Notes: a model not told the origin generated them from the letters alone. Counted from the stretch's first letter, positions 9,119 to 18,420 are shown. The stretch is DNA of 64,000 nucleotides from Halomonas huangheensis (GCF_001431725.1 NZ_CP013106.1:3038001-3102000), one strand, 5' to 3'. A program made the numbers and translations.

Positions 9119-9162
9119 GCAAACGGCCAGATCCACTATTCCGGATCTGGCCGTTTGCTATT
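9119..9162. terminator. strong terminator after dusA
   Basis: A perfect 16-bp stem, 9119-9134 with 9143-9158 (arm GCAAACGGCCAGATCC), has an 8-base loop and is followed by tattgc. It lies between the convergent dusA and aspartoacylase-family genes and may serve both. Confidence 0.85.
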
Positions 9163-9170
9163 GCAGTGCT

Positions 9171-10205
9171 TCAGTAAAGCGAGTCGGGAGGTGGTTCGAG
9201 GCTTGATTGGAAGGTTTCGATGGCATTCTCCGCTTCATCGATTTCGTCGAAACGTGCGATATGGAACAGCGCCTCGCCTTCATTGACCAATGGCAGCCGG
9301 CTAGCGCCAATCACGATGCCATCAGCCATCGCCAATACCTCCCCTTCCTGATTTCCAAAGGGATCGGCGACAATGCCCAATACTTCTCCTCGGGAGACTC
9401 TCGCTCCCAGCCGGGCACGCGGACGCAGGATGCCATCAATGGGCGCACGCGCCCAGCTCGAGCCGTTGGCGACCTCTGCCGCCGGCGGTGCACGCCGGCG
9501 CTGCTCCCCCGTCAACATGCCAAGCCTGCGCATCACGCGCAGCACTCCGCGTACACCAGAAGTAATCGCCCACTCATCGAAGCGCAACGCTTCGCCTGCC
9601 TCGTAGGTCAGCACTGGAATGCCACGACTCTGGGCATAATGACGCAAGCTGCCCTCGCGCAGTTCCGCATTGAGAATCACCGGCGCGCCGAATGCATCCG
9701 CCATACGCCGTGTCTCGTCATCGGCCTTATCCAGTTGCGCGCGAACCTGCGGCAGGTTGGTGCGATGAATGGCACCGGTGTGCAGGTCGATGATATGGGT
9801 CGCGTGATCGACGATCTGCTGGCGAAACAGCGCGGCGATACGCCCACCGAGTGAACCGACTTCGCTGCCGGGAAAGCAACGGTTGAGGTCGCGTCGATCC
9901 GGCAGATATCGAGAGTGCTGCACGAAACCGAAGATATTGACGACCGGCACGGCAATCAACGTGCCTCGCAGGCGGTTGATCTGCCTCGAATGCAGCAGAC
10001 GCCGTACGATCTCGACACCATTGATCTCATCACCATGAATGGCACTACAGACCAACAAGGTTGGTCCTGGCTGGCGGCCGTGTACAACCTCCACAGAGAT
10101 GTCGAGCGGAGCATGGGTATAGAGCTTGGCAATGGGGACGTCAATCTGCGCACGGGTGCCGGGTGCGACACGAACCCCGGCCAGTTCAAAGGGAGCACGA
10201 GCCAT
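9171..10205 (-). CDS. succinylglutamate desuccinylase/aspartoacylase family protein
   Basis: A zinc-dependent amidohydrolase-fold protein of the M14-like AstE/AspA family, 344 residues from ATG 10205 (AAGGAAC upstream; the frame is open further without a site). Zinc-site motifs are SAIHGDEINGVEI (His and Glu ligands) and IIDLHTG (His ligand), with a conserved LNRCFPG between them. The C-terminal 100 residues form a biotinyl-lipoyl-like beta domain (GILRPRARLGARVSRGEVLG, then GEVLAMADGIVIG), common in this subfamily. The substrate is unknown; it lacks an ast operon context. It is divergent from a TetR regulator 256 bases away. I considered DoeB, the ectoine-degradation deacetylase, and rejected it on sequence pattern. 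Confidence 0.85.
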   Translation of the reverse strand: MARAPFELAGVRVAPGTRAQIDVPIAKLYTHAPLDISVEVVHGRQPGPTLLVCSAIHGDEINGVEIVRRLLHSRQINRLRGTLIAVPVVNIFGFVQHSRYLPDRRDLNRCFPGSEVGSLGGRIAALFRQQIVDHATHIIDLHTGAIHRTNLPQVRAQLDKADDETRRMADAFGAPVILNAELREGSLRHYAQSRGIPVLTYEAGEALRFDEWAITSGVRGVLRVMRRLGMLTGEQRRRAPPAAEVANGSSWARAPIDGILRPRARLGARVSRGEVLGIVADPFGNQEGEVLAMADGIVIGASRLPLVNEGEALFHIARFDEIDEAENAIETFQSSLEPPPDSLY

Positions 10206-10422
10206 GGTAGTTCCTTGTACCGATCTTGCCTGCCACCGCAACGGCAGGGACGCGGAATGCACGAAATGTCTGCGTCCTCATGGACTTGGGATCATGTTCA
10301 CCATGCCACAGACAACCGGGATTCCTTATGCTCCTTATACCGTGACAGTGTCGCTAAAACGAGTCCAATTTTCTGAGACATATGTACCAATTCCGTCTAC
10401 GGCACACTCTCCTGATGAGGTA

Positions 10423-10436
10423 GAATATGTATATTC
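10423..10436. promoter_or_regulatory. candidate operator palindrome before the TetR gene
   Basis: GAATATGTATATTC is a perfect 14-bp palindrome 26 bases before the TetR-family ATG, a usual position for autoregulation. Its ATGTAT core also occurs, as ATACAT, in the operator-like site upstream of the RND operon. Confidence 0.45.
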
Positions 10437-10461
10437 ACCCTGCCGGAGATTGCTCGTCATC

Positions 10462-11082
10462 ATGGTTCGTCGCACCAAGGCCGAAGCTGCCGCTACTCGA
10501 GAAGCACTGCTCGACGCTGCGGAGGAAGTCTTTCTCGAGCGTGGTGTCGCCAATGCTTCTCTGGACCTGATTTCCCGTCGAGCCGGCGTCACTCGCGGAG
10601 CGCTCTATTGGCACTTCCGCAACAAGGGTGACCTGTTTCGTGCCATGCTCGATCGCGTGCGCATGCCTTTCGAGGACCTGATCACGGCGCTGGATGATCC
10701 TACCCTCGCTGATCGGCCTCTCGAGGCCCTGCGCCTGGGCTGCCATGCTGGGGTCAAACACCTCGATACCCCACATCACCGGCGCGTACACAGCATTCTG
10801 CTGCATCACTGTGAGCGCTCTACGGATTTTGACCCACTTGAGGTCAAGGATGAGATTGCCGACGAGTGTCGTGAGGTTTTCCTGCGCCATTTCCGCCAGG
10901 CGCAAATCAATCAGCAGTTACGTGAGGGACTGACACCCGAGCAGGCCACACGGCTATTCCACTATGCGCTCAGTGGCCAGTTCTGGGAGTGGTTGAGAGC
11001 ACCAGACGCCTACTCGTTGCGTGAGCATGGGCCGGAGCTGGTCGATACGCTGATTGGTCTGATCCGCCGCGACCCCGACTGA
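10462..11082 (+). CDS. TetR/AcrR-family transcriptional repressor
   Basis: A 206-residue regulator, starting at MVRRTKAEAAATREALLDAA. The N-terminal helix-turn-helix (residues about 28-52, SLDLISRRAGVTRGALYWHF) matches AcrR and TtgR closely, including the GALYWHF recognition helix. The remainder is a helical ligand-binding domain. Such repressors bind drugs and relieve repression of RND pumps. Here the pump operon (tolC-acrA-acrB) lies about 1 kb to the right on the opposite strand, with one unrelated gene between, so it is a likely but unproven target. A perfect palindrome sits 26 bases before the start. The frame remains open upstream to 10126, but without start signals. Confidence 0.88.
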   Translation: MVRRTKAEAAATREALLDAAEEVFLERGVANASLDLISRRAGVTRGALYWHFRNKGDLFRAMLDRVRMPFEDLITALDDPTLADRPLEALRLGCHAGVKHLDTPHHRRVHSILLHHCERSTDFDPLEVKDEIADECREVFLRHFRQAQINQQLREGLTPEQATRLFHYALSGQFWEWLRAPDAYSLREHGPELVDTLIGLIRRDPD

Positions 11083-11085
11083 TGA

Positions 11086-11105
11086 CTCGCCAGTTCTCGC
11101 CAGTT
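11086..11105 (+). repeat. 10-bp tandem duplication just after a stop codon
   Basis: CTCGCCAGTT occurs twice head to tail (11086-11095 and 11096-11105), three bases after the TetR stop. Confidence 0.75.
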
Positions 11106-11120
11106 GCCGAGCTATTACCG

Positions 11121-11145
11121 CCCTCGGGCTAGCTGCACCCGAGGG
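11121..11145. terminator. hairpin between convergent genes
   Basis: CCCTCGGG (11121-11128) pairs perfectly with CCCGAGGG (11138-11145), loop 9. There is no T-tract on either side, so termination efficiency is uncertain. Confidence 0.45.
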
Positions 11146-11223
11146 TGGTGCCTCTTCCATGCGTCGGTACCGGCATGAACACCCGCGCGAGCACCAGCAC
11201 AAACCTGAGCACTGACGTTGGTT

Positions 11224-11937
11224 CTAATGCGAGTGTGAATGAGCGTTATCGCCCTCTTCATCATAATGGGGACGTTCATGACGTTCGATCAACTTGAGGT
11301 GAACCAGGCGCGCCCGAGCATCGAGAAAATCCTTCTCCGCAACTGAACGGAAGCGATCCTCCTCAGCGAGATACTTGACCAGTACCCGTGTTTCCCCTCC
11401 CTGAGGCATGGCGCCGGGCTTGCCCTTGAGACAGATTTCCCGAGTACCGTCACTGCACAGCACAGCGCGACAACATCCTGAGTCGTCGGCGTAACCCACC
11501 ACCTGCACACGCTCACCCAACAGACAACGCTGGCAGAGCGCTGGATGATCGCGCCACTTTTTCGCCAATGCACGACAGGTACGGGCTGCCAGCGGCGATG
11601 CCAGCGCGAAGGCGCCCCATAGTATGACCATCCCCAGCGGAATGATAACCAGAGCAAGATCGAACCAGCGCAGGACCAGCAGATCCGCTGCAAGCGTAAT
11701 GAGCCCTGCATATAGCCACAGCACACTCAACGCCACCGTTACCGGAATGCCGGCGAAACCCAGCGAGACCATGGTGCTTGCCAAGTGGTCATCGCGCAGG
11801 CTGTCGTGTTCGAAAACCTGTAACGGCACCAGGCGCAGCGCCACCAGTAACCAGTAAAGCCCTATCACAGGCAGCAGGATGGTGAAGAAAATGACAGGGA
11901 AGCCAAAGGCAGTGTCCCTGATGAGTTCAATATCCAT
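11224..11937 (-). CDS. inner-membrane protein with C-terminal OB-fold-like domain
   Basis: A 237-residue protein with AAGGAGGG before the ATG. Three hydrophobic segments (about residues 12-37, 60-85 and 90-115) precede a cytoplasmic domain (CLLGERVQVVGYADDSG, CLKGKPGAMP, TRVLVKYLAEEDRF) resembling the OB-fold domain of NfeD/YqiJ-type membrane proteins. The tail is His-rich (DNAHSHSH), which could bind metal. YqiJ-like proteins usually lie beside a flotillin gene, and none is here. The membrane topology is clear; the family assignment is moderate and no function is claimed. It lies between the AcrR-like gene and the RND operon. Confidence 0.7.
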   Translation of the reverse strand: MDIELIRDTAFGFPVIFFTILLPVIGLYWLLVALRLVPLQVFEHDSLRDDHLASTMVSLGFAGIPVTVALSVLWLYAGLITLAADLLVLRWFDLALVIIPLGMVILWGAFALASPLAARTCRALAKKWRDHPALCQRCLLGERVQVVGYADDSGCCRAVLCSDGTREICLKGKPGAMPQGGETRVLVKYLAEEDRFRSVAEKDFLDARARLVHLKLIERHERPHYDEEGDNAHSHSH

Positions 11938-12074
11938 GATAACCCTCCTTCCGCCGAAACCAACCAGCCAGCTACACCTATCAGCATAGCTATGATTGAG
12001 CGTAATGTGGCGAGTTTTCCTTTTTACAACAATGTTTTGTAGTTAAAGATCATTTTGCAGTGCAGCATCAACAC

Positions 12075-12097
12075 ACAGCCTTGAACGATAAGGCTGT
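12075..12097. terminator. second hairpin downstream of the RND pump gene
   Basis: ACAGCCTT (12075-12082) pairs with AAGGCTGT (12090-12097), loop 7. It follows the main terminator on the minus strand and could be a back-up. Confidence 0.4.
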
Positions 12098-12104
12098 ATG
12101 CAGA

Positions 12105-12138
12105 TATGAAAGAAAAGACACCGCCCGAAGGCGGTGTC
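12105..12138 (-). terminator. terminator of the RND operon
   Basis: GACACCGCC/GGCGGTGTC (12117-12138), a 9-bp stem with a 4-base loop. On the minus strand it is followed by ttttctttcat, a classic intrinsic terminator 29 bases after the acrB-like stop. Confidence 0.9.
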
Positions 12139-12167
12139 TGGAAGGGTAAAACAGAGTCGTAAGCAGG

Positions 12168-15100
12168 TTATCCCTTGCTCGGCTCTTTATCTTCGTCCTG
12201 CTCGTGTTCCTTGCTACCGAACATCTTGTGCGACAAGGTCGCAATCATGGCGTAGAAGGCCGGTACGAAACAGCTACCGATAATCGCCACTGATGCCATA
12301 CCTACCGCCACTGTAGTACCGATATGGTGACTACTGGTATCACTGGCACCGGTTGCCAATGCCAGTGGCAAGGTACCGAAGATGAAGGCGAGCGAGGTCA
12401 TGACGATCGGACGGAAACGCAGTTCCGCTGCGATGATCGCCGCTTCACGAATACTCTTGCCCATCTCCTTGCGCTGCAACTCGGCAAATTCGACGATCAG
12501 GATGGCATTCTTCGCCGCCAGGCCTATCACCACCAGCAAGCCGATCTGTACGTAGACGCTGGTATCGAGCCCACGCATGGCAATACCGGCGATACTACCG
12601 AGTACCGCGAAAGGCGTCGCTGTCAGTACCGCCAACGGCAAGGACCAACTCTCGTACTGGGCGGCCAGGATCAGGAAGATCATCACCATGCCGAAGACGA
12701 TGGCGATGGTACCTGCATTACCTTGGGTGCTTTCCTGATAAGCGGTACCGGTCCAGCCCATCCCCCAATCGCTGCCCAGAGTCTCCTGGACAATGCCTTC
12801 CATCTCCAGGATTGCCTGGGTCGAAGAGTAGCCCGGCGCAGGCCCCCCCTGGAACTGGGCTGCAGAGTACACGCCAAAGCGCGTCACTGCCGCAGGAGCC
12901 GCCTGGCGTTCAAGTGTCACGAACTCCGACAATGGAATGCGCTCACCATTACCACCACGCACATAGACATGATTGATGTCTTCGGGCGTGTCCCGGAACT
13001 CCGACTCGTTCTGCAGATAGACCTGGAAGTTACGGTTCTGATAACTGAAGAAGTTGACGAAGCCATTACCGAAGGTATTGGATAGCGTCGAGTTCAGATC
13101 AGTCAGCGAAACACCGTAACTGAGCGCCTTCTTCTGATCGATCTCGGCGCGGTAGGACGGCACATTGACGCTGAAGGTCGTGAAGACCTGGCTCAGCATC
13201 GGGTTCTGCGCCGCTGCGCCCATGACCTTGAGAGACGCCTGGTAGATTTCTTCCGGCGAAGCACCGCCGTAGGACTGCAGGTATCCGGTGAAACCACCCG
13301 TGGTCGACAGGCCCATGATCGGAGGCATGTTGAATGCCATCACCGAGCCACCATCAAGCTCACCGCCGATCTGCATGATCTTGCCGATCAGATCGGTTGC
13401 CGTGGTTTCGCGTTCGTCCCAGGGCTCCATATTGATGAAGATGATGCCTCGCGCGGTGTTCACCGAGCTGGACAACATGTCATAGCCGGCGATGGCCGAA
13501 GAGTACTGGACGCCCGGCACTTCCTCGATGCGTTCACTGAGTTTCGACATGTATTCGCGAGTACGCGCCAGCGATGCCGAGTCAGGCAGCGTGACAGCGG
13601 CCAGCACGATGCCCTGATCCGTCTCGGGCACCAACGTCGAGGGCGTGTTCTCGTACAACCACCAGGAACCGACCATCACCAACGCGACCAATGCCAGCGT
13701 CAACACCCAGGCGCGTACCAGCAGCTTCACTACCTTCATGAAGATGGCAGTGACACCGGCAAAGAAACGATCGAACAGACGCAACGGTGTACGCACCGCG
13801 CGCATGAAAGGCGATTCCTTGCGATGCAGGTCATGCTTGATGAAGATCGCCGACAGCGCAGGCGTGAAGGTCAGAGCCATCAGTGCCGAGAACGCCACCG
13901 AGATGGCGATGGTCAGGGCGAACTGCTGATAGATCTGCCCGGTGAACCCACCGAGGAACGCTACCGGCACGAATACCGCCGCCATGATCAATGACGTGGC
14001 GATAACCGGTCCGCCCACTTCACGCATGGCCTCGACGGTGGCTTGCCGGACGGTGATATCCTCGTCTTCGGACAGCACCCGCTCGACGTTCTCCACCACC
14101 AATATCGCGTCATCCACCACGATACCTATCGCCAGAACCATGGCGAACAGCGTCAGAAGGTTGATCGAAAAACCGAAGACGTAGAAGCCGGCGAAGGTCG
14201 CCAGTACCGACACCGGTACCACCGACATGGCAATGACCGTAAAGCGCCAGTTCTGCAGGAAGATAAACAGAATCACGCCGACGATCAGGAATGCTTCGAT
14301 GAAGGTGTGGAGTACGGTTTCCACCGACGCATCGATGAACAGCGTGGTGTCATAGGGCACCACATACTCCAGGCCAGGCGGGAAGCGTGCCTGCAGGTCA
14401 TCCATCTTGGCCTTGACCATCTCGGCCGTTTCAAGGGCGTTGGCACCGGGTTGCTGGTTGACGATGATCGGCGTCATGGTCGAGCCGTTGAGACGTGCCT
14501 CAACGCCATAGAAGGATGCACCGAGCTCGATACGCGCCACATCATCGAGCGTCAGCGCCGAGCCATCAGGATTGGTACGCAACAGGATGTTGCGGAACTC
14601 CTCGGTGCTCGATAGCCGTCCACCCGCAGTGATGGTGTAGGTAAAGGCTCGCGGATTATCGGTTGGCGTCGACGCCAGGCTACCCGCGGGCACCTCGGTA
14701 TTCTGCGCCTGGATGGCTGCCGCAACTTCAGAAGGCGTCAGATCATACTCGGCCAGCTTGTTGGGGTCCATCCAGATGCGCATGGCAAACTCGCCGCCAC
14801 CCAACACCTCGGCTTCACCGACACCTGGTACCTGGCGCAGCTCGTCGAGGATATTCAGCGTCGCATAGTTCTGCATGTAGATATCGTTGTAGTCGCCTGT
14901 CGGCGAGATCAACGACACCAGCATCAGGATCTGGCTTGAGCGCAACTCAACCTGAACACCCTGCTGCTGTACAGCCTCGGGAAGCTGTGACAGCGCGCCC
15001 TGAACCCGGTTGTTGACGTTGATGGTGTTGATATCACCGTCGGTACCGATGTTGAAGGCCACGCTCAGGCTCATCGAGCCATTGTCGGAGCTGGTCGAGT

Positions 15101-15341
15101 TCATGTAGAGCATGTCCTCGACACCATTGATTGCTTCCGCCAACGGCGCGGCCACCGTCTGTGCCACGGTTTCAGCATCCGCCCCCGGGAAGGAAGCAGA
15201 TACCGATACCGTCGGCGGCACTACCGAGGGATACTGCTCGATCGGCAGCACCCGCATGCTCATGGCACCGATGATGGTCAGGATAATCGCCAGAACCGAG
15301 GCAAAGATCGGTCGCTTGATGAAGAAGTTGGCGAAGTTCAT
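12168..15341 (-). CDS. RND multidrug efflux transporter, AcrB/MexB family (HAE-1)
   Basis: The proton-driven inner-membrane pump of a tripartite efflux system, 1057 residues, the usual AcrB length. The N-terminus MNFANFFIKRPIFASVLAII is typical. The paired aspartates of the proton relay are in IGIVVDDAILVVENVERVL and the relay lysine in GLAAKNAILIVEFAELQ. Two large periplasmic loops are present with conserved segments. The C-terminus carries a short charged tail. The ATG overlaps the stop of the adaptor gene by four bases (ATGA), so the two are translationally coupled. Substrates are probably hydrophobic drugs, bile-like compounds or solvents, by family; the exact range is not readable. A strong terminator follows. 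Confidence 0.95.
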   Translation of the reverse strand: MNFANFFIKRPIFASVLAIILTIIGAMSMRVLPIEQYPSVVPPTVSVSASFPGADAETVAQTVAAPLAEAINGVEDMLYMNSTSSDNGSMSLSVAFNIGTDGDINTINVNNRVQGALSQLPEAVQQQGVQVELRSSQILMLVSLISPTGDYNDIYMQNYATLNILDELRQVPGVGEAEVLGGGEFAMRIWMDPNKLAEYDLTPSEVAAAIQAQNTEVPAGSLASTPTDNPRAFTYTITAGGRLSSTEEFRNILLRTNPDGSALTLDDVARIELGASFYGVEARLNGSTMTPIIVNQQPGANALETAEMVKAKMDDLQARFPPGLEYVVPYDTTLFIDASVETVLHTFIEAFLIVGVILFIFLQNWRFTVIAMSVVPVSVLATFAGFYVFGFSINLLTLFAMVLAIGIVVDDAILVVENVERVLSEDEDITVRQATVEAMREVGGPVIATSLIMAAVFVPVAFLGGFTGQIYQQFALTIAISVAFSALMALTFTPALSAIFIKHDLHRKESPFMRAVRTPLRLFDRFFAGVTAIFMKVVKLLVRAWVLTLALVALVMVGSWWLYENTPSTLVPETDQGIVLAAVTLPDSASLARTREYMSKLSERIEEVPGVQYSSAIAGYDMLSSSVNTARGIIFINMEPWDERETTATDLIGKIMQIGGELDGGSVMAFNMPPIMGLSTTGGFTGYLQSYGGASPEEIYQASLKVMGAAAQNPMLSQVFTTFSVNVPSYRAEIDQKKALSYGVSLTDLNSTLSNTFGNGFVNFFSYQNRNFQVYLQNESEFRDTPEDINHVYVRGGNGERIPLSEFVTLERQAAPAAVTRFGVYSAAQFQGGPAPGYSSTQAILEMEGIVQETLGSDWGMGWTGTAYQESTQGNAGTIAIVFGMVMIFLILAAQYESWSLPLAVLTATPFAVLGSIAGIAMRGLDTSVYVQIGLLVVIGLAAKNAILIVEFAELQRKEMGKSIREAAIIAAELRFRPIVMTSLAFIFGTLPLALATGASDTSSHHIGTTVAVGMASVAIIGSCFVPAFYAMIATLSHKMFGSKEHEQDEDKEPSKG

Positions 15342-16768
15342 TCGTTACCCGCTCCCTGCGCCTCCTGCGCCTCCGGATCGGACTCGGCATCGCTGCTCAT
15401 CGGCACCTGCTGAGCAGCATCACCACTGTTGCCAGTTGCCGCCTCGGCACTGTCATTGGCCGGAGCCTCCTCAGTCGGAGCCGCTGACTGTGACGCTGCG
15501 GGGGCTTCAGCGGCGCCATCACCAGCCGCTGCCGCCGGCTCACCACCGCCGGCCGCTGCCTGCTGCTGAGCCTGCTGCTGTTGCTGCTCCTGCATGAATT
15601 GCTGCATCAGCGCTTCCGCATCACCATCAAACGGCTGCGGCTCAATCGGCGTACCCGGCTTGATGGATGACGGGTCGCCAACAACGACCCGCTCACCGGC
15701 CTCGATACCACCGACCAGAATCTGCCACGCACCAGCAGGTTCCCCCAGTTGCACCGGGCGAGCACGTGCGATGTTGTCTTCATCCAGAACAAACACCTGC
15801 GGCCCCATCAGGCCCTGAGTCATCGCCAGTTCAGGGACTGCCAGCACGTTGAAGCGCTTCATGCCATCGAGGCGTACACGCACGAACTGGCCCGGCAGTA
15901 TTGAACCTTCCGGATTGGCAAAGGTGGCCTGCGCCTGCACGGTACTGGTACCCGTGTCGACACGCGCGCCGAGGAACTCCAGGTGGCCCTTGAGCTGGCT
16001 GCTCGGCTGACCTTCCATGCCGGGCACTTCCAGGGTCGCGCCGATATCGGTGACCTTCTGATCCTGCAACTGACGGCGCAGCTCGAAGGCATCACGCTGT
16101 GGTAACTGGAAACGAACTTCCAGCGGATCCAGCGGCGTGATCGTTGCCAACTCAGTTCCTGAGCTGACGAGGTTACCGATATTGACCTGGCTCAAGCTGA
16201 TCAGCCCGGAAACCGGAGCCTTGACATCGGCATAGTTCAGATCGAGCTTGGCACTATTGAGTGCGGCCTGGGCCTGGGCCACGCTGGCGTTGGCCACTCG
16301 TGCATCGGCCAGCGCCTGATCAACCTGCTGACGGCTCACCGAGTTCTGAGCGGCCAGTTGCTGGAAACGGTTGGCATCACGCTGAGCACGCGCCAGAGTG
16401 GCCTGAGCACTGGCCAGGTCCGCTTCACGCTGCTCAACTGTGGACTGATAGAGATCGGGCTCGATGGAATACAGGCTCTGGCCTTCTTCAACCATGTCAC
16501 CCGGTTCGAACTTGCGCTCCTCCAGGTAGCCGGTTACACGTGCCACCAGCGTTACTTCCTGGTCACTTCTGAGCTTGGACGGGTAAGACTTGTCGAGGGG
16601 AAGGTCCTGCCGCTGCAGTGTTCCCACTTCAACCGCCTTGGGCGGCATCTGTTGCTCGCCCCCGGCACCAGCCTGTTGTGACGCGGCGTCATCCTGGCCG
16701 CAGCCAGCAATCAACAAGGCCGCCGCCAGGGCCACCAGGGGGCGCCCTTGAGAGGTAAAGATTTTCAT
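15338..16768 (-). CDS. RND periplasmic adaptor (AcrA/MexA family) lipoprotein with long low-complexity tail
   Basis: The membrane fusion protein that links the AcrB-like pump to the outer-membrane channel. It has 476 residues, about 80-90 more than usual. AAAGGAA precedes the ATG. The lipoprotein signal has its lipobox LIAGC at Cys23. The lipoyl/hairpin core (ARVTGYLEERKFEPGDMVEE, LNYADVKAPVSGLISL) and the beta-barrel domain are intact. The extra length is a C-terminal extension of about 85 residues rich in Gln, Ala, Glu and Pro, including a run of five glutamines; it looks disordered and is not part of the known fold. Second gene of tolC-acrA-acrB. Confidence 0.93.
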   Translation of the reverse strand: MKIFTSQGRPLVALAAALLIAGCGQDDAASQQAGAGGEQQMPPKAVEVGTLQRQDLPLDKSYPSKLRSDQEVTLVARVTGYLEERKFEPGDMVEEGQSLYSIEPDLYQSTVEQREADLASAQATLARAQRDANRFQQLAAQNSVSRQQVDQALADARVANASVAQAQAALNSAKLDLNYADVKAPVSGLISLSQVNIGNLVSSGTELATITPLDPLEVRFQLPQRDAFELRRQLQDQKVTDIGATLEVPGMEGQPSSQLKGHLEFLGARVDTGTSTVQAQATFANPEGSILPGQFVRVRLDGMKRFNVLAVPELAMTQGLMGPQVFVLDEDNIARARPVQLGEPAGAWQILVGGIEAGERVVVGDPSSIKPGTPIEPQPFDGDAEALMQQFMQEQQQQQAQQQAAAGGGEPAAAAGDGAAEAPAASQSAAPTEEAPANDSAEAATGNSGDAAQQVPMSSDAESDPEAQEAQGAGNE

Positions 16769-16803
16769 CCCTGTGATTCCTTTAGGGGGGTCTTTATATG
16801 TAC

Positions 16804-16844
16804 GTCAGGGGCGAGCCAGAGATACTGAAGCGTCTGCCCCTGAC
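16804..16844 (-). promoter_or_regulatory. intercistronic hairpin between tolC-like and acrA-like genes
   Basis: GTCAGGGGC (16804-16812) pairs with GCCCCTGAC (16836-16844) across a 23-base loop in the 132-bp gap between the genes. It has no T-tract, so it is more likely an mRNA processing or stability element than a terminator. Inferred only from base pairing. Confidence 0.4.
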
Positions 16845-16900
16845 CCACCTTACTCGTTGCCGAAGGGTGCTTCGGCCCATCGTATCGTTATTGAGTTTCG

Positions 16901-18358
16901 CTACTGCTGAAGCTGGGGACGCTCGCCGATATCCGTTGCTGCCTCATAGGTCCCGCCCTGCTCCGGCAGAGTGAAGTTGACTTGACCTTCACCGACGAGA
17001 TAACCATTGACTTCAGCAATGGCATTCTCGTCGAGCAGGCCCGCCTGACGACGTAGACTCAGCAGGTCCACGACGTAGTCGTAGCGTGCATCAGCATGGT
17101 CGGCGATGGCGTCATAAAGGCTCTGTTCGGCATTGAGCACGTCAACGATATTGCGCGTACCGACTTCATAACCGGCACGCGTTGCGTCCAGCGCACTCTG
17201 GTTGGAAACGATGGCCTGCTTGCGGGCTGCAACAGTGGACACATCATTACTGACCTGGGTGTACAGCGAGCGCACCTGCAGAATCGCCTCACGCCGCTGA
17301 GACTCGAAGTCGTACTGACTGGCTTCCAGCGAATAGGTCGATTGACGGATCGAGGCGCTGGTACGGCCACCGACATAGATAGGCACTGACGCACTGATCC
17401 CGACCTGGCTGTTGGAATCATAGTTGGTCACCGCGTCATTGTCGGAGTCACTGTAGGCATAGTTGGCGAAGGCATTCACCTGCGGCAGGTGGCCGGCACG
17501 CGCTACGCTGACTTCCTCTCGAGCGACCTCGACACCGGCCTGCTCTGCCAGCACTTCCGGGTTGCTCTCGAGCGCCATGTCGATCCAGGCATCACGACTG
17601 GCAGGCTCGGGAAGGCTGATCGGCAGATCCTCCTGCAGACGTTCGATACTGTCGTAACGCTTGCCTGTCAGGCGCTCGAGCGACTCGAAAGCCACCTGCA
17701 GATCACTCTCCGCAGCGATGCGATCGGCACGTGACTGGTCGAAGCTGGCTCGCGCTTCCTCAACCTCGGTAATCGCGATCAGGCCGACATCGAACTGCTC
17801 CTGAGCCTGCTCCAACTGACGGCCGATGGCACGCTCCTGCGCCTGGCGTGCTTCGAGAATTTCGTAGGCGCGCAGAATGTCGAAATAGGCAGAAGCAGTA
17901 TCGATCAGGACCTGTTGCTCGGTCGAGGCCTGCACGTAGGTCTGCTGGTCGATACGCCGTTCAGCCACTCCGACTTCACGGCTGTTGACGGCGTCGTAAA
18001 GCGCCTGAGTCGCCTGCAGATTCAGCCCATAGCTGGCATAGGAGTCGTCACCATTGGTACCACTGAAGCCTGCCTGAGACTGGCTCTCGAAAATGTGGTT
18101 GTAGGCGACTTCCCCTGAAGCATTGACCTGCGGCAGCAAGTCGGCCCGCTCAACGCTGCGGCCTTCTTCTACACTGTTGGCGGTAGCACGAGCCGAAGCC
18201 AGTTCGGAGTTGTTGTCCAGCGCATCACGGGTGATCGCGAGCAGGTCAGCAGCCTGTGCCTGTCCGGCCAGCATCGCAGCCACCATCGCGCCGATAAGCT
18301 TCCTGCGGAACATTACACGGGCAGGCCTGGCTGGCGTGTCGAGACGGGATGGCGTCAT
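16901..18358 (-). CDS. TolC-family outer-membrane channel protein
   Basis: The exit duct of the tripartite efflux pump, 485 residues from ATG 18358 (GAGGAAC upstream). The frame is open to 18406, but that start would lie inside the operator-like site. A start at the later MFRRKLIGAMVAAMLAGQAQA is also possible and would give a more standard signal peptide with cleavage after AQA. The mature protein shows two OEP repeats of helical hairpins, with typical segments such as QALYDAVNSREVGVAE and AGYEVGTRNIVDVLNAEQSLYDA. It is the first gene of a tolC-acrA-acrB operon, an unusual order because the channel gene is usually last or unlinked. Confidence 0.92.
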   Translation of the reverse strand: MTPSRLDTPARPARVMFRRKLIGAMVAAMLAGQAQAADLLAITRDALDNNSELASARATANSVEEGRSVERADLLPQVNASGEVAYNHIFESQSQAGFSGTNGDDSYASYGLNLQATQALYDAVNSREVGVAERRIDQQTYVQASTEQQVLIDTASAYFDILRAYEILEARQAQERAIGRQLEQAQEQFDVGLIAITEVEEARASFDQSRADRIAAESDLQVAFESLERLTGKRYDSIERLQEDLPISLPEPASRDAWIDMALESNPEVLAEQAGVEVAREEVSVARAGHLPQVNAFANYAYSDSDNDAVTNYDSNSQVGISASVPIYVGGRTSASIRQSTYSLEASQYDFESQRREAILQVRSLYTQVSNDVSTVAARKQAIVSNQSALDATRAGYEVGTRNIVDVLNAEQSLYDAIADHADARYDYVVDLLSLRRQAGLLDENAIAEVNGYLVGEGQVNFTLPEQGGTYEAATDIGERPQLQQ

Positions 18359-18397
18359 TGAAAGTTCCTCGAGTCTATATCCAGATGGAAATCCATT

Positions 18398-18420
18398 TAC
18401 ATACATTGTCGCATGTTTAG
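18398..18420. promoter_or_regulatory. AcrR-type operator candidate upstream of the RND operon
   Basis: TACATACATTGTCGCATGTTTA is an imperfect inverted repeat (TACATACAT against ATGTTTAGC, 7 of 9 pairs) 40 bases before the tolC-like ATG. It strongly resembles the known AcrR operator, which begins TACATACATT and ends in the mirrored half. The AcrR-like gene at 10462 is the obvious candidate binder. The resemblance is from memory. Confidence 0.5.

Noticed and set aside
9171..10205. Ectoine-degradation deacetylase DoeB
   Set aside because: The motifs fit the wider AstE/AspA family but not the DoeB pattern, and no doe genes are nearby.
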